A stretch of 24,765 nt of DNA from Pelargonium nanum (GCA_036897485.1 JAYMTF010001266.1:1-24765); one strand, 5' to 3'; numbered from the stretch's first letter, positions 1-16,625 are shown. Numbers and translations: made by a program. The notes: generated from the sequence alone by a model not told the origin.

Positions 1-19
1 AATGGAAGGAATGAGAATT

Positions 20-42
20 GGAATGAGAATCATTCTCATTCC
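20..42. repeat. Perfect 11-bp inverted repeat, 1-nt spacer
   Basis: GGAATGAGAAT (20-30), a single C (31), then ATTCTCATTCC (32-42) form a perfect inverted repeat. A tract reading 'aatccaaacgcagcc' follows. This resembles the ends of non-autonomous DNA transposons common in plants. The window edge cuts the left side, so no complete element can be delimited. Confidence 0.55.
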
Positions 43-312
43 CATCAAAATTCTAATCCAAACGCAGCCTTAGTTGTCTGAAAAGAAATTCAATATACTT
101 TACTATCATAAAATTTACATGCTCCATTTCGTCTAATGTTACCCAATAATATCATGTTATATCTCATCACAGACATGTACCTCCTATATATTGACATTTC
201 AATAATATCCTCAATAATTATTTTTTAATTATAACATTTTGATTTCATTAATTTTCTCATTCCAGAGTTTCCCCTAATTTTCTCATTCACAATGCATAAC
301 CTTATTTTATTA

Positions 313-405
313 CAAGATTTTGAAAATGAGAATCTTCAAACGGAAATGCGTTCAAAAGTTTAGCGAGAGTATTCACCTCCAAGATTTTAAAAATGAGAAT
401 CTTCA
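313..405 (+). repeat. Two direct copies of a 26-bp motif
   Basis: The motif CAAGATTTTRAAAATGAGAA followed by TCTTCA occurs at 313-338 and 380-405 with one mismatch (G/A), a period of 67 bases. Each copy is itself an imperfect inverted repeat (AAGATT...AATCTT). It shares the AATGAGAAT core with the palindrome at 20-42, so the whole 1-420 region probably derives from one repeat family. Confidence 0.6.
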
Positions 406-808
406 TACCAATCCACAGAATTATTTGACTTTTCGTGTAAAAGGTTTATTGATTTGATGTTGTGCAAGCTGTTGGATTCTAAAATATAAAAAAAAAGCTG
501 TTGGATTCTTGATATGCAAGAAAATGATGAATTGCTGTCTAAATTGTTGAATTTCGAAATTCATTTGTACAAGCTAGTACACATACAAACGCTTCTACTT
601 TACTTTCCCCATCTTTTTGTAATGAGCAACAACACTTCCAACATATTAATTTTATTTTAGAGCCACACAATCCAAATCTCAGTCACTACAATTGCACATT
701 ACATGTCCATCTCCTCCTTGTGGAAGGCTTGCAGATGCGATTTCTTGGACTCACATCTGCGAAAAAGAATCACAATCGGACCAGAGTTGGCATTTCTTGC
801 GTAAAGCT

Positions 809-3800
809 TCAACACCATCCCATTAATGTTCTTGTAACTGTGTCCACAATCTGATTCCTAACCTTCCGGCTTTCCAAAGGCGATTCATGGCCCTCGTCCA
901 AAAGAAACCTGTACACTTCCCACTGGCGATCTAATGTCGCGTGCCTTCCAATTTCAGCCTGCACACCAACAACATACCACAATTTGTTTACAAGAGCTGA
1001 CAATTAATTACACAGCCTAACACATTGAATTGACTGTATTCTCACCGAGAAAATACGTATTCCTAATAGTTTTAGAGCCAAAGTAACGTCATGGAAGACA
1101 CGGGGCCTTCCCTTTCCAGATAGCTCGACTGGATTGGCCACCAGGAGTTCAGTATCTGGTCCACGGTTGGCGATTAGTAGTCGCAATGGATGAAGTATCT
1201 CTTCCTTCAAACAGGAAACCAAAGTAGCTTGATATTCGGGATCCACAATCTTTTTGCCGTCTGTTTTCTGAATGAACAAGTCTATGTTCCGGTAGCCTTT
1301 CACACTTGAAGAGAATCTACCATAAGCAATCTACAATAAGACAACCACGCAATTACACAGTTTAAGAGAAAAGCATTCAAGGACGCATGTGGAAGTGGTA
1401 CACTAAAAACTTATTAGGTTATCAACATTCAACACTAACAAAGACATTCAATATCATGCTCAGTGGTGTAATCAACTAGACTTGAGCTGCAAGAACTTAG
1501 TTAATTACCTGAATATTGCAGTCCTTTGAAGTCCTCATAATATCATAGAACAGGCCCTTCTGGTCAGCACACTGTATTTGAAGCAAGGTGTGAGCTTGGC
1601 TCAAAGAATTATCTACCGTGACAGTGGCCTTCTTTAATGATGTTGTGTCTATTTTTGGAACTTGTGTACCGTCTTCTTTTTCTGATAGCTCAGAGCCAAA
1701 TAATTCTTCAGCAATTGCAATTGGAAGTGAAGAGAACGCTTTTAGGCTTTCATATTCAGGCCCTGGTAACTGAAGCTCGCAGTTGATACAGTAGTCTCCC
1801 AACGAAGCAATCAAATGTTCACAAGTCTCATCTCTCCTCTTTTTCGTGTGCAGCAGCTCCCTGAAATGGTAAATTACCAAAGGTCATAGCCTGAAATTTG
1901 AACTCATTAAAAACACAGCTCAGAGGTGGAGGTTACCGAATATATTGAAAGTATAATGGCATACATTTCTCAAACACCATTTTACACAACATGCAATTAT
2001 CTACAACAATGCAAAATGGGTCGGTTGCAGCCAACTTGCATAGTCTCCCATTTAATTGGTAAATCATGAAGTCGGTGACATCATTGCATAAATCCTACTA
2101 TGATACTGAGAATCTTCTACTGATCATATACGTTAAACTTTAGCCTCCACTTTGATTTGGGTAGAGGAATAGAAAAGAATTTTTTTTTTATATTTCAAAT
2201 TCATTGGGAAAGACGCCCTAGCAAAATTATGATATCAAGGACAAATGTTTGACACATCTTGGATCAAATTCAACCGCTAACCATCAGAAGCACTACGACC
2301 AATAATCTATGCGCACAAGTAATAAGAGTTTACAATATTAAATTGCATTTGCTATGCAGTCAATAAAGAGAAAACAGAGAACTTGAAAGTGAAATTAGTC
2401 AATGACCACCTCTGTGTGCACAAACTTTTAATGAACCAGGGAGATAGTGAGACACATGTTAACTCGGTTTAAGAAACAGGAAGCAGGGCAAGGGATTTTG
2501 CAAGAAGTACTTCCCATAATAGTTGAAAAGGTTCCAAAACTATGATTGGAGCGAGTACATTTGGTACATTTTTTTACATATATGATATATCGGTGGATAC
2601 TAGACATTTATTGGTCCGTAAAATGAAAGTAAAAAAATAAGAAACTTTGTATTCATAGACATTGATTGGTGAGAAAAAATAATTCCGTTCTATCGGTGGG
2701 ATACAAAGATGGTGCGAGAAAATACATGTAAAGGCCATGTACCAATGAGTACATGAAATAGTCATTTCCGTTCTATCTGTGGGATACAAAGATGACACTA
2801 GCAGGCTATGCCAGACCATCTGACACCATCAAAAGGGTTTTGTTGTTTTCGAGTGATAAAAAGAGAGGACTTGGATAGACAGTGCTCGGACATGTTTATC
2901 AATCATGCAACTGCTTCATTCATTTTCTATAATAGAAAGGAATTTCATAATTCATACATCAACTTCAATTGTGATAAGAGTGGTCCCTAATAGAGAAGTA
3001 TCATAAACAGCTGTCTCAACAAACATGCCATTTTGGGTCACAAACTAAGTTGTAAATAATTCATGTAGTTGCTAAATAATTACTTCCATGCAAATCTTGA
3101 GGGACCTTAAAGGAAAGACTTACATTCCATCTGTGATGAAGAATAGATCCAATACTCTTCCATCTGGGGTTGTCGTCACTTTAACTTTTTGAATTGAATA
3201 TTCAAGCTCGCAGAGGATTTTAGTAACATCTACATAATAAGCATAGCTGTCAAAAATGATAGAGCAGAAAGAATGAAGGCAATAATTTGTACTTACCATG
3301 TAATAATTCTTTTCGGTCAACACCGCAAAGCTTTAACAGGTACACTGAAGAAGCTGATGAGCCATTTGATTGCTGATTGTAGTAAAATGAGAACAAGCAC
3401 GAAGGACATGCTGATAGAAGTCTGTTTTTGAAGCTATCCCAATCAAGCCTAACGGTGCTATGATGTGGAGTGACCCAAAATACAATGTAACACCATCTTC
3501 CATCAGTAGAAAAATCTACACGCAGAAGTGATCTAACTTACTAATGCTCAGTATAAAACAAATATTAATAGGCATATGAAGGTACCTAACAAACCAAAAT
3601 ACCTAGAAAACAAATAGCCACAAAACTCTATATTTCCCAAACCAAATGCAAGCTGGGTTCGTGGACCACTTTGTTGTGTGGTTGAAAACTATTACTTTAC
3701 TGGTAGACAAGAGATAATAACTTATCCCGTATTTGCCTTTCGTTTCACGTGGAGAAAGATAGCTTGTTCTGTATGCAGAGTGATTCAAAAGCATGCGATA

Positions 3801-4652
3801 ATAACAAAAGATTGAGGATGAGGCACTAGCAGCAGTATGAAATGAGAAGGGTAATGAAAGTGGTGAAAAGAAGGAAGACCAGTGAAATTTTGCATGGTCA
3901 TCCAGATAGAAGATATGAAAGCTTGTGCTAATTATGATGGTGAACTAAAAAGTAGTGATGGAGGTTTTGGTGCATACCCACAAGGTGTCACATTGGTACA
4001 TTATTCATGATATTGAAGTATAATTAAAATCAACAAAAGTCAGAGGCTTAATTTTGATAACCATTCAAAGTTCTTGCTCTTAACACTAAACAGAGGAATT
4101 TTTACAGAATTGAGCTCAAAGAAGCCTGGGAATCTTGAAAAGAACTAGTTTCCAAAATGTGTAAGCAGCAAACAAAAGGCCAATCCATCAATAGACAAAG
4201 TGACAAACTTCCTAGCAAGAAAAGAAAAAATAAAGATTTAGATAATAACAACCAGAAACCCATAACCCATCTCACACCCATTTTCAATTTTTAAATATGA
4301 ACCCAACTTAAGTACTACATAACAACACATATTCTTAAATTATAGTCTTTGAGAGAACAATGATAAACCTCAAATTATATATTCTGCAAAAACTTGACAT
4401 AAAACCTCCACAGTCACTACAATCAAATTAACAAGCTGCCTCCAAATCAAAGCCCTACCAAAAAAATCTGATTATCAATCAATGAAGAGAGAGCGAACCT
4501 GCTCGGGTAATGCAAAGGCCGAACTCGAGAACTATTCTGCAGAGGTCGGAGCCGAGCCCAGCCTTGTCGGGACAGTTCACGGTGACGACGGTGGGGTCGT
4601 TGGGACTCTTACCGTGCTGGACCAAAACGACGTCGTCGCAGGGAATGCCCAT
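809..4652 (-). CDS. ACR9: ACT-domain repeat protein, ACR9-like
   Basis: Six coding exons, all GT-AG: 4652-4499, 3515-3297, 3229-3124, 1860-1509, 1330-1046 and 958-809, giving 1266 nt and 421 residues. Arabidopsis ACR9 is close to 411. The start MGIPCDDVVLVQHGKSP matches the ACR9/ACR10 type. ACT domains are visible at roughly 21-100 (VNCPDKAGLGSDLCR), 108-175 (CGVDRKELLHDVTKIL, TTPDGRVLDLFF), 240-320 (CADQKGLFYDIMRTSKDC) and 325-395 (NPVELSGKGRPRVFHDV). No catalytic domain is present. ACT repeats in general bind amino acids or other small ligands, and the plant ACR family is thought to act in nitrogen or amino-acid sensing; the exact ligand is not known from sequence. The C-terminus ends LMGWC. 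The gene is divergent from the ATP synthase 6-kDa gene. Residues around 210-235 look slightly longer and more acidic than in Arabidopsis, which is a weak observation. Confidence 0.93.
2683..2794 (+). repeat. 29-bp direct repeat inside ACR9-like intron 3
   Basis: TTCCGTTCTATCKGTGGGAT followed by ACAAAGATG occurs at 2683-2711 and 2766-2794 with one G/T difference and an 83-base period. It lies in the 1.26 kb intron between ACR9-like exons 3 and 4. This looks like a local duplication; no known element was recognised. Confidence 0.6.
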
Positions 4653-5763
4653 GTTCTTCTGAGATCGGAGAATACACCTGGAAAGCTCTAGATTCCGGTG
4701 ACCGGTAATTATGGCAACATAGATTCTCCGGATATAAATAAATGGGCAGAATCCGGCGGCTGCGGCGGAGGGGATTTATCATGTATGGAGTGGATTTATT
4801 TATTATAGATGTGGGCGGTTGTCGTTTTAGAAGGGCCCACAGACCTGTTGGGTCCACGTCAGCGAGTGTGAAATAGGCACGTTTAAGAATGGAGGCGGAG
4901 GTCGTGGAGATTGAGTGGGAATTGTAAGCCGCAAGTGTCTGATCTGAATAGAGCTTACACATCACGCGCCTACCCAAACCATAGTTAGTTGGTTTTCAGG
5001 TAGATTTTCTGTCTGGAATCATTTTATCTCTTTATACACAGTGAATCGGTCAAAGAATGGGATGTGCAGCTCTAAGTTCCATGAACGTCAAACAATATAA
5101 ACACATATCCTGACAAAAAATGTTATACATGCATAAATAATGCAGCATGACGAAGATCACCCTTAAAACGCTTAGGGTTGACCCATTCTTTTGGGACAGA
5201 ATGCTCAAACCATTGTGTGTAGTTTATTATTCAAAATTAACATGATATTTTACTTGTTCTATTGCCTCCCTATGTAGTCTTAGACAAAAAACTGTGAACC
5301 TCGCATGTGAGCGGAAGTGAGCCTCATTATCCACTCCACTCGCGCAAATAATTCTTTTGGTGATAAATAAAATTCAAAATCTAATTTATGTGCTGTCCAT
5401 GACCATTTTAAAACCCATTATTCTAAAATTGCCATTGTTTCTCCCAAATGCAATAAATTTGATGAACAAACCTTTATAAAGAACCATTGGATCCTAGGCA
5501 ATTAACTAGCCTGTAGAGAAAGAAAACAATTGGCCCAATTTAAGCTTTTTCACTCCTTAATTAGGTCCAGCCCATAACCCAATCAAGAAGGGTGCTTTTG
5601 TCATTTCACAATATCAACATTCAGAACGCCGTCGTTTTGCTTGTTTTACAATTACATATAGGGGCACTGAGCCTTCAATCCTCGACGACGACGAAGACCT
5701 AACAAACATCATCTCTGTTCCTGAAACCGAGTGCCGTTTGTTGTGAGAGAGAAGAGATCGAAG
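4653..5763. other. Divergent intergenic region, ACR9-like / ATP synthase 6 kDa
   Basis: About 1.1 kb separate two divergent start codons, so promoters of both genes must lie here. On the ACR9 side an AGGGCCCAC motif sits near 4831-4839 and a TTTATTTATATCC stretch (minus strand, about 4747-4733) could serve as a TATA element. The middle (about 4980-5500) is AT-rich with no recognised gene or element. The ATP synthase side holds site II motifs and a CATATA stretch near 5655. Confidence 0.6.
5532..5574. promoter_or_regulatory. Two site II (TGGGCY) motifs upstream of ATP synthase 6-kDa gene
   Basis: GGCCCA at 5532-5537 and AGCCCA at 5569-5574 are reverse-strand TGGGCC and TGGGCT. Site II elements are known to be enriched in plant promoters of oxidative-phosphorylation and translation genes and are bound by TCP factors. 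They lie about 190-230 bases before the start codon. Function is inferred from motif and position only. Confidence 0.5.
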
Positions 5764-7503
5764 ATGACGTTTCAGAAGTTCGAGCCGTGGCCCGTTTTCT
5801 TCAAGCGCACCTTAAAGTCCAACTGGCCGTTCATGGCCGGATTTGCCGTCACTGCCACCCTCATCACCTACATCTCGCTTGGACTTACTGGTATGTAGCT
5901 CACACCATTTCTGTTCAATTTGTTTCATTGCTGACCATTTCTAATCTACCTGTTCATGAATCGATTGTAGAGGAGGATGCTAAGAATTCTGAGTTCGCGC
6001 AGAGGCACAAAAAACAGTATGTCTCCGATTCCCAATCAAACCCTAGATTGTAGATTCGATCTCCAAGGATTTTTTTTTTGATGATTTGTGTCTTAATTGT
6101 TAGTTGAATGGATTTTGACTGAGATTAACATTATCAGAGAATTTGAAGCGACTTTGATATCTAATGATGTTTAAATTTGATTATGGTCTTGTATTTCAAT
6201 TGAAATGTATTTTGATCAAAATCCAGTCTTCGAATGCACAAACAACTTTGATTTGAATCGAATCCTATATATTTCAAAACAGATTGTTTCGAATAACAAT
6301 CTTATCATGGTTTTCGAAACATTAGATTTGTATTTGAAATAACACATTTCAAATACCTAATTTCAAATCAAATCAAATCCAAGAATCCAAAATCAGTGAT
6401 TAGAAATGATAAATATATTTGGGTTAGGGATCTGAGTATGACATTTTCTGAAGAAATGTTAGATGAAGGATATTCATATGTTTTTACTTTTTCCATTAGA
6501 ATGTGAAAGTCTACTCCATAGCATGAAAATGGCAGTGATGTCTTTTAAGTTGCATGCAGTCGGTGTGAAATGCTATATTGTATATGATTTTATGAATGTA
6601 TGGTTATCTGGTTTGTGGTGATCAATAATTTAAAAATTGGGGAATGACACGGCTTCACACCTTATCTATATTTATGGCCCGACATTGTCTTGGCCACTTG
6701 TTATGAGAATGAATTTGTATTCTAGTATGTCTTCATGCTTTTTTTTAACCTTCTCTACTCTATTTGGAAAGTTTTTGGTGAAATCTGTTTAATTGCGAAT
6801 TGTTTTCCTCAGAACAATGGGTATTGCATTGTTGATCTTTTGTCTGAAATGGGCAAATTTTTAATTCATTATCTCTTCATCTTTTTGTATCTTACAATTA
6901 TTTTTCCTTTCGTTGAATTTTTAGATAGAATGTGAATGAAAAGTTGACAAGACAAAACCGAAAGAGATGAGGTTAATTGTTATCTTTATACTATTTTCTC
7001 CTCTACCCAAAATTTCGGCAATCGACTTCAAATTTTATTTTTGATTACAATTTCTCTTCTTCTAAAGTTTTCTATCTAACTCATTCAAATAAAAATAGCC
7101 AGCTCACTAGTAGTTAAATGAAATATATTTAGCGTGGCTCTCTCTTGCAGTTGCACATAGCACACTATAAACTCATATTGTTACGAATGTTCTAGATGGC
7201 ATAAAGATCTTTTGTGCCTTGTAAAAGTCATATGCACTGGTTGTTTCCTTGGTCTAATGTTAGAAGTAGAAGAATAGAATCACAAGTTATCTGTAATGAA
7301 GCTGCTTCTTTCTGTTATTTGGATGATCATCTTTTGCCTTTTTGTAAGAAGAAACTTGATTATTATTTGTCTTGATTGTTCCCTATTCTCCTTTACATTT
7401 GGAATATACTATTGTGAACAAAATAAATTGCATTATTGTCTTAATGTGCGTTTATGACTGCTTAAAATTTGGATTTTAACACATCTTCTATTTTTACAGT
7501 TAA
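5764..7503 (+). CDS. Mitochondrial F1Fo ATP synthase 6-kDa subunit
   Basis: Three exons give 58 residues: 5764-5890, 5971-6016 and a last coding piece of four bases (7500-7503). The protein starts MTFQKFEPWPVFFKR, has one hydrophobic span at about 22-42 (WPFMAGFAVTATLITYISLG), and ends with a charged tail EEDAKNSEFAQRHKKH. FDPWPVFFKR..WPF..GFAVT and EEDAKNS are the hallmarks of the plant-specific 6-kDa subunit of mitochondrial ATP synthase, a small inner-membrane component. Exons 1 and 2 are certain. The third is inferred: donor CA|GTATGT at 6017 and acceptor TTTTTACAG ending at 7499 join to make CAT TAA, so the stop is completed next to the junction. If intron 2 is retained the protein would instead continue QYVSDSQSNPRL and stop at 6051-6053. 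The ATG at 5764 is chosen because it opens the conserved frame. Confidence 0.88.
6330..6356. repeat. 11-bp hairpin in ATP synthase 6-kDa intron 2
   Basis: GTATTTGAAAT (6330-6340), AACAC, ATTTCAAATAC (6346-6356) form a perfect inverted repeat with a 5-base loop. The flanks extend it imperfectly (ATTAG on the left, CTAAT on the right), and the surrounding 200 bases are rich in ATTTCAAAT and GATTTGAA words. It may be the centre of a decayed fold-back element. Confidence 0.5.
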
Positions 7504-8223
7504 TTTCCAAATGCTGGATTGTGGAGACTTCCTACATTACCAGTTGTGTGAAGGGGCACATATTTTTTCCAATTTCCTTTTTGTTTCTCGGATTTGAGCA
7601 TGTTACAAATAAAGCTATATTGCTTTAACTCTGACTCCATTGTGGTAATCCAGGATGTGAAACAATTTATCGTTCCTTGTTTTAGGAAATAAGTTTGTTT
7701 GAAGTCTTAGGATGAAAATCCCCAGTTTCAGATATTATATGTTGCACCTTTGATGGTTTTATTCATTTAAGTGCGGTTTCTTTTTACTGTTATGTGCTCA
7801 GGAGATGTTATAATTGATCAAAACAGATCATGAACCTTGTGTGCAACTTAGTTTTTTGTGCATATTTATAAGTGAGCATGAACTGTGAAAATTCTGATCC
7901 TTAATTGGGATGTAACTATGGATCTTCTTTGCACCTTCTTCAAATGCACACCTTTAACATATAATTATTGTCCGCCGATTGTCTTAGCATCGTTTGATGC
8001 CATATTATTTTCATAAATCACTCAAGAAATCACATGCTTCACGAATCGTCCAAAAACGCAACATGTGGCATGACAATTTGGTTTTTAAGAATTTGTTGAC
8101 GCATCATTACACAACGTCAGATACATAGTCAATATGTGCATGTCACGTAAGACAAATTATTGCGTTTTTTGTACATCACAAACAACTAAAATGACATCGT
8201 TTTGGTTGCGAATGACGAAAAAA

Positions 8224-8410
8224 ATGTAACGGTACGATGATGTGGCATGCATACGTGAACTTTGTATCTGACGTGGCGTGATGACATGCCAACAAATGCT
8301 TACGTGACACCTAAATATCGATGTAACGGTACGATGATGTGGCATGCATATGTGAACTTTGTATGGCGTGATGACATGGCAACAAATGCTGACGTGACAC
8401 CTAAATATCG
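8224..8410 (+). repeat. Tandem duplication, 97-bp and 90-bp units
   Basis: Unit 1 is 8224-8320 and unit 2 is 8321-8410, directly abutting. Both start ATGTAACGGTACGATGATGT and end CGTGACACCTAAATATCG. They differ by three substitutions (ACGTG/ATGTG, TGCC/TGGC, TTACG/TGACG) and a 7-base deletion in unit 2 (CTGACGT, around 8268-8274 of unit 1). Each unit carries ACGT cores of the kind bound by plant bZIP factors. It lies 265-450 bases upstream of the OVA1-type start codon. Confidence 0.9.
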
Positions 8411-8514
8411 GAGTTGAATGAGTTTTATTAATAGAAAAATAGTTTTATTAATAAAAAAAAAGTTTATGAGAGATCAGAAAAGCAAAATCCTAATCTAAAT
8501 CCAAAAAGAGGAAA

Positions 8515-8549
8515 TGGGCTGATAGAGGAGAGAACCAAATACAAGCCCA
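8515..8549. promoter_or_regulatory. Two site II motifs upstream of OVA1-type gene
   Basis: TGGGCT at 8515-8520 and, inverted, AGCCCA at 8544-8549 lie 125-160 bases before the start codon. This placement is typical of plant genes for organelle and translation functions. The regulatory role is inferred from motif and position. Confidence 0.5.
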
Positions 8550-8669
8550 TCTCGATTAGCTTCTCAGAAAGGCTCAACTCTCAGCTTTCTTCTCCGTCTT
8601 CTCGGATAGAAAATTCGATAAGCTACCACAGCAACTGTGCACAGTCCTGAGGGCACACAAGGAGAGTAA

Positions 8670-13566
<4,897 letters not shown>

Positions 13567-14015
13567 TTAGAGATCTGAAAATAAGAATTGATATCCAGCA
13601 ATATTTCCCACCATAATTGCTCATTGTTGTTACTAATTGCAGATCATATTATTTAACAACTAATTATATTTTGCACATGCAAATGAGCATGGAAACTTGT
13701 TGCATATATCCATTTTTGATCCCGTAACAATTTGTAGTATATATATGTTGTTACAAATAAACAATAAGTCTCCAAATCAGTATATATTATATATATGCAC
13801 AAAACAAAGATACCAATTTATGTATATTTCAATGAAATACCATCCAAATGCTTTTCATTACATGATCTGCAATGTAATTTATGTGAATCAAAGAATTGAC
13901 TGACAAAACAATTGGTATAAAAGAATGGCAAATAGAGCAGCAAATATGAATCACATCTCTAGAACTCCCATCTGGTAAAGCTGCAACATCAAATCCATTT
14001 GTAGCCTTCCCTTTC
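13567..14015. other. Convergent intergenic region, OVA1 type / UXS
   Basis: The two flanking genes converge, so this 449-base AT-rich stretch mostly holds their 3' untranslated regions. An AATAAA at 13756-13761 on the + strand could serve the synthetase transcript. No gene or element was recognised. Confidence 0.55.
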
Positions 14016-16625
14016 CTATTGTTTAGCCACTCCTAGCCTATTCCTGAAGTCTTGTTCCATCAGCCGAAGTCCGTCTCTCAGCTTCACCTTTGGTTCCCAG
14101 TCTAGCAACTCCTTGGCTTTCGTGATAACCGGCTTCCTCTGGCGAGGATCATCTGGCGTGTTCTCCACCATACTGATCTCCGCTTGAGGATTGATTAGCT
14201 GCGTGTCACGCCACTACATGTTTTCAGTTTCCATAGTCTTGCTAACAATCCATTGTCCGAACATAAAGAAAAAGAAACACTGACCTCCTTGACGTTCTGC
14301 GCAAGCTCAAGCACTGTGAATTCACCTGAATCACATACAGAAGTCGGGTCAGTAATGGCAAAGAAACACACCATTTAACGAGCTGTATAGTAAGATCAGT
14401 AACCTGGATTCCCGATGTTGATAGGTCCAGTGTTCTCTCCTTCCATAAGTCGAATAAGGCCATCAACCTTCAAAGTTTTAAACCAGTGATACACAGTTGA
14501 CTTAAAATTTTCCACACTAATGCAGTACTACAGATAACAAATTCTTGCATACCATATCAGAGACATAACAAAAGCTTCGCGTTTGTGTTCCGGGCGATTG
14601 AACTGTCAATTTCTCGCCACTGCATAGACAAAAAAACATTATGCGGTTGTAAAATAAATGGCAAGTGTATATCCAAGCTAAAAAGAAGTTGATAGAGCTA
14701 CAATACCGGATTGCTTGGGCTAGGAAATTGCTGACAACACGTCCATCATCAAGATTCATGCGAGGTCCATAAGTGTTGAAAATTCTAGCAATCCTAATCT
14801 CTGAGACAATAGATAAACAGAGATGATACAAAGTCATGTCAAAGAGAAATATTCTAAGCAGAGAGGGATTGTGCATCTTTTTACCTATCCCGTGCTGCCT
14901 ATGATAATCAAACATCAAGGTTTCAGCTACACGCTTTCCCTCATCATAGCAGCTCCTAACTCCTGAAATGTATTTTACAAAATAAAAAAATATATGAACA
15001 AATAAATGAGGTATTAGGTAGAGTAACTAACGAGTTGCATACCCTATAGCTAAAATTGTTGGAGGGAAGCTATTTGCAATTAAGGGAGTAATTCGGATAT
15101 AATATATATTTGAAATGCAAGTCTAAACTTAATAGCTAAAGCCTACTAACCTATAGAGATGACCGCGTAATCTCTCTCAATTTAGCAAAAATAAAATCTT
15201 AGTTTTTATACAACGTCGTCATAAAAACTATACATGTCAAAGGTAAATCTTTCCACATAGATCATGCCTTAATACAGCAACATTATCGAATTGTGACATT
15301 ATATCAGGAAACATACCAATTGGATTCACATTTCCCCAATAACTCTCATCCTGAGGGTGTTTGAGAGGATCTCCATACACCTCTGAAGTTGATGTCAGCA
15401 AAATTCTGAGGTCCATTACCATACAATGATATAAACTCAAGAATACATTTAGATTTGACCCAAAATTAAGTATACTAATTAAACCGATGGGAAGCAGTCT
15501 CAAACCTTGCTCCAACCCGCTTAGCAAGTCCTAACATATTCAAAGTACCCATTACACTCGTCTTTAATGTCTGTCAAGTGCCATATGATCACAAATCAGA
15601 CAAACACTCAAATGCAATTTAATCGACTCGATATATTGTAACCTGATAGAATAGCATCACCCTCACCTTCACGGGATTGTACTTGTAGAAAATTGGGGAT
15701 GCGGGACAAGCAAGGTGGTAAATCTGGTCAACCTCAACTAGCAATGGTTGTGTGATATCTGTATCAATATTGCATACAAATATGCAAATTACAAAACAAT
15801 CATGATATTAAAATTTTGTACTACAAAAAAGAATGGGAATGAGAGAAATATATGGTAGAGAAAACAACACATAACAAGAAGGAATCATTTCAAAGTAGAT
15901 ATGGATACTTGAAGCTACGCTAGGACACAAAAATCAGAAGGCGGGTACATAATTAAGATCTGTCTGCCTAAAGCGGCTTTGGCTGAATCCTATACCTAAA
16001 GAGCAAAACTACAAATATTGACACAACATGTCCATTGTTCTCTTTGACTCTTTGTCACATTCTTTCCCTATACTCAAAAGTTACCGGCCAAACCTTAATT
16101 ATAGCATCTTTTAGTTTAAATTCTATGCAACTTTGTTGAGATTGCAAGATTGAGTGGAAGAATGTTCAGCATTAGAGATGTTACAAGCTGAAAGAGCCCC
16201 ATACCATGGCGAATAAGCTCGAATCTCGGATGACCAATCCATTGCACAAGATTCTCCTTGGAGCCAGTGAAATAGTTATCCACAACAATGATCTGAATAA
16301 CATATGAAGTATATAAATATTAATTGTGGTAAAAAAAGAAGCACATTTAGTGTATATATATATATATGTATATATGCATACTTCGTTCTTTTCATTCTCC
16401 ATCAACTTGTCAACTAGGTGAGACCCTATGAATCCCGCTCCTCCGGTGACTAAAATTCTCATATTGGCCTGCAAAAAAAAAAAAAAAAACATTTCAGTAT
16501 CATATATAAACCAGAGGAATCAAAATCTTATGTTATTGCAAACCACAGAAAATCATGCATGTGACCTGAAAAAACTTAGAAAACCGGATAGGAGATGGGG
16601 CTGGGGGTTTCTTATCAGTAGCCAT
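14016..16625 (-). CDS. UXS: Cytosolic UDP-glucuronic acid decarboxylase (UDP-xylose synthase)
   Basis: Twelve exons, all GT-AG: 16625-16566, 16468-16382, 16292-16205, 15758-15667, 15570-15506, 15405-15317, 14962-14885, 14800-14707, 14619-14553, 14467-14404, 14325-14285, 14198-14016; 1008 nt, 335 residues. It decarboxylates UDP-glucuronate to UDP-xylose, the donor for xylan, xyloglucan and other wall polymers. It belongs to the extended short-chain dehydrogenase family: NAD-binding GGAGFIG (G29, G32, G35) after strand [41 protein letters not shown], catalytic Y166 and K170 in [18 protein letters not shown] and [16 protein letters not shown]. There is no N-terminal membrane anchor, so it is the short cytosolic type (UXS3/5/6 of Arabidopsis, about 342 residues) rather than the Golgi type. 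The paralogue number cannot be decided. A leader intron with acceptor near 16641 is possible. Confidence 0.95.
16353..16378. repeat. TA microsatellite in UXS intron 2
   Basis: A run of alternating T and A with two G interruptions lies a few bases inside the donor of UXS intron 2. It is probably polymorphic in length. No function is suggested. Confidence 0.6.

Larger units (their letters stand above)
1..808. other. Intergenic, repeat-rich, downstream of ACR9-like gene
   Basis: No coding region is supported here. The left part (1-420) is rich in GAATGAGAAT/ATTCTCATTC motifs, listed separately as repeats. The right part (about 650-808) probably holds the 3' untranslated region of the ACR9-like gene, which runs leftward and stops at 809. 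No clear polyadenylation signal could be fixed. Confidence 0.6.

Noticed and set aside
4718-4720. Upstream ATG with a three-codon frame before the ACR9-like start
   Set aside because: It lies close to the putative TATA element at 4747-4733, so it is probably at or upstream of the transcription start rather than in the leader.
5787-6053. An 88-residue continuous + frame over the ATP synthase gene
   Set aside because: In exon 1 it is out of frame with the conserved protein that starts at 5764, and it reads through an intron; only its last part coincides with the true exon 2 frame.
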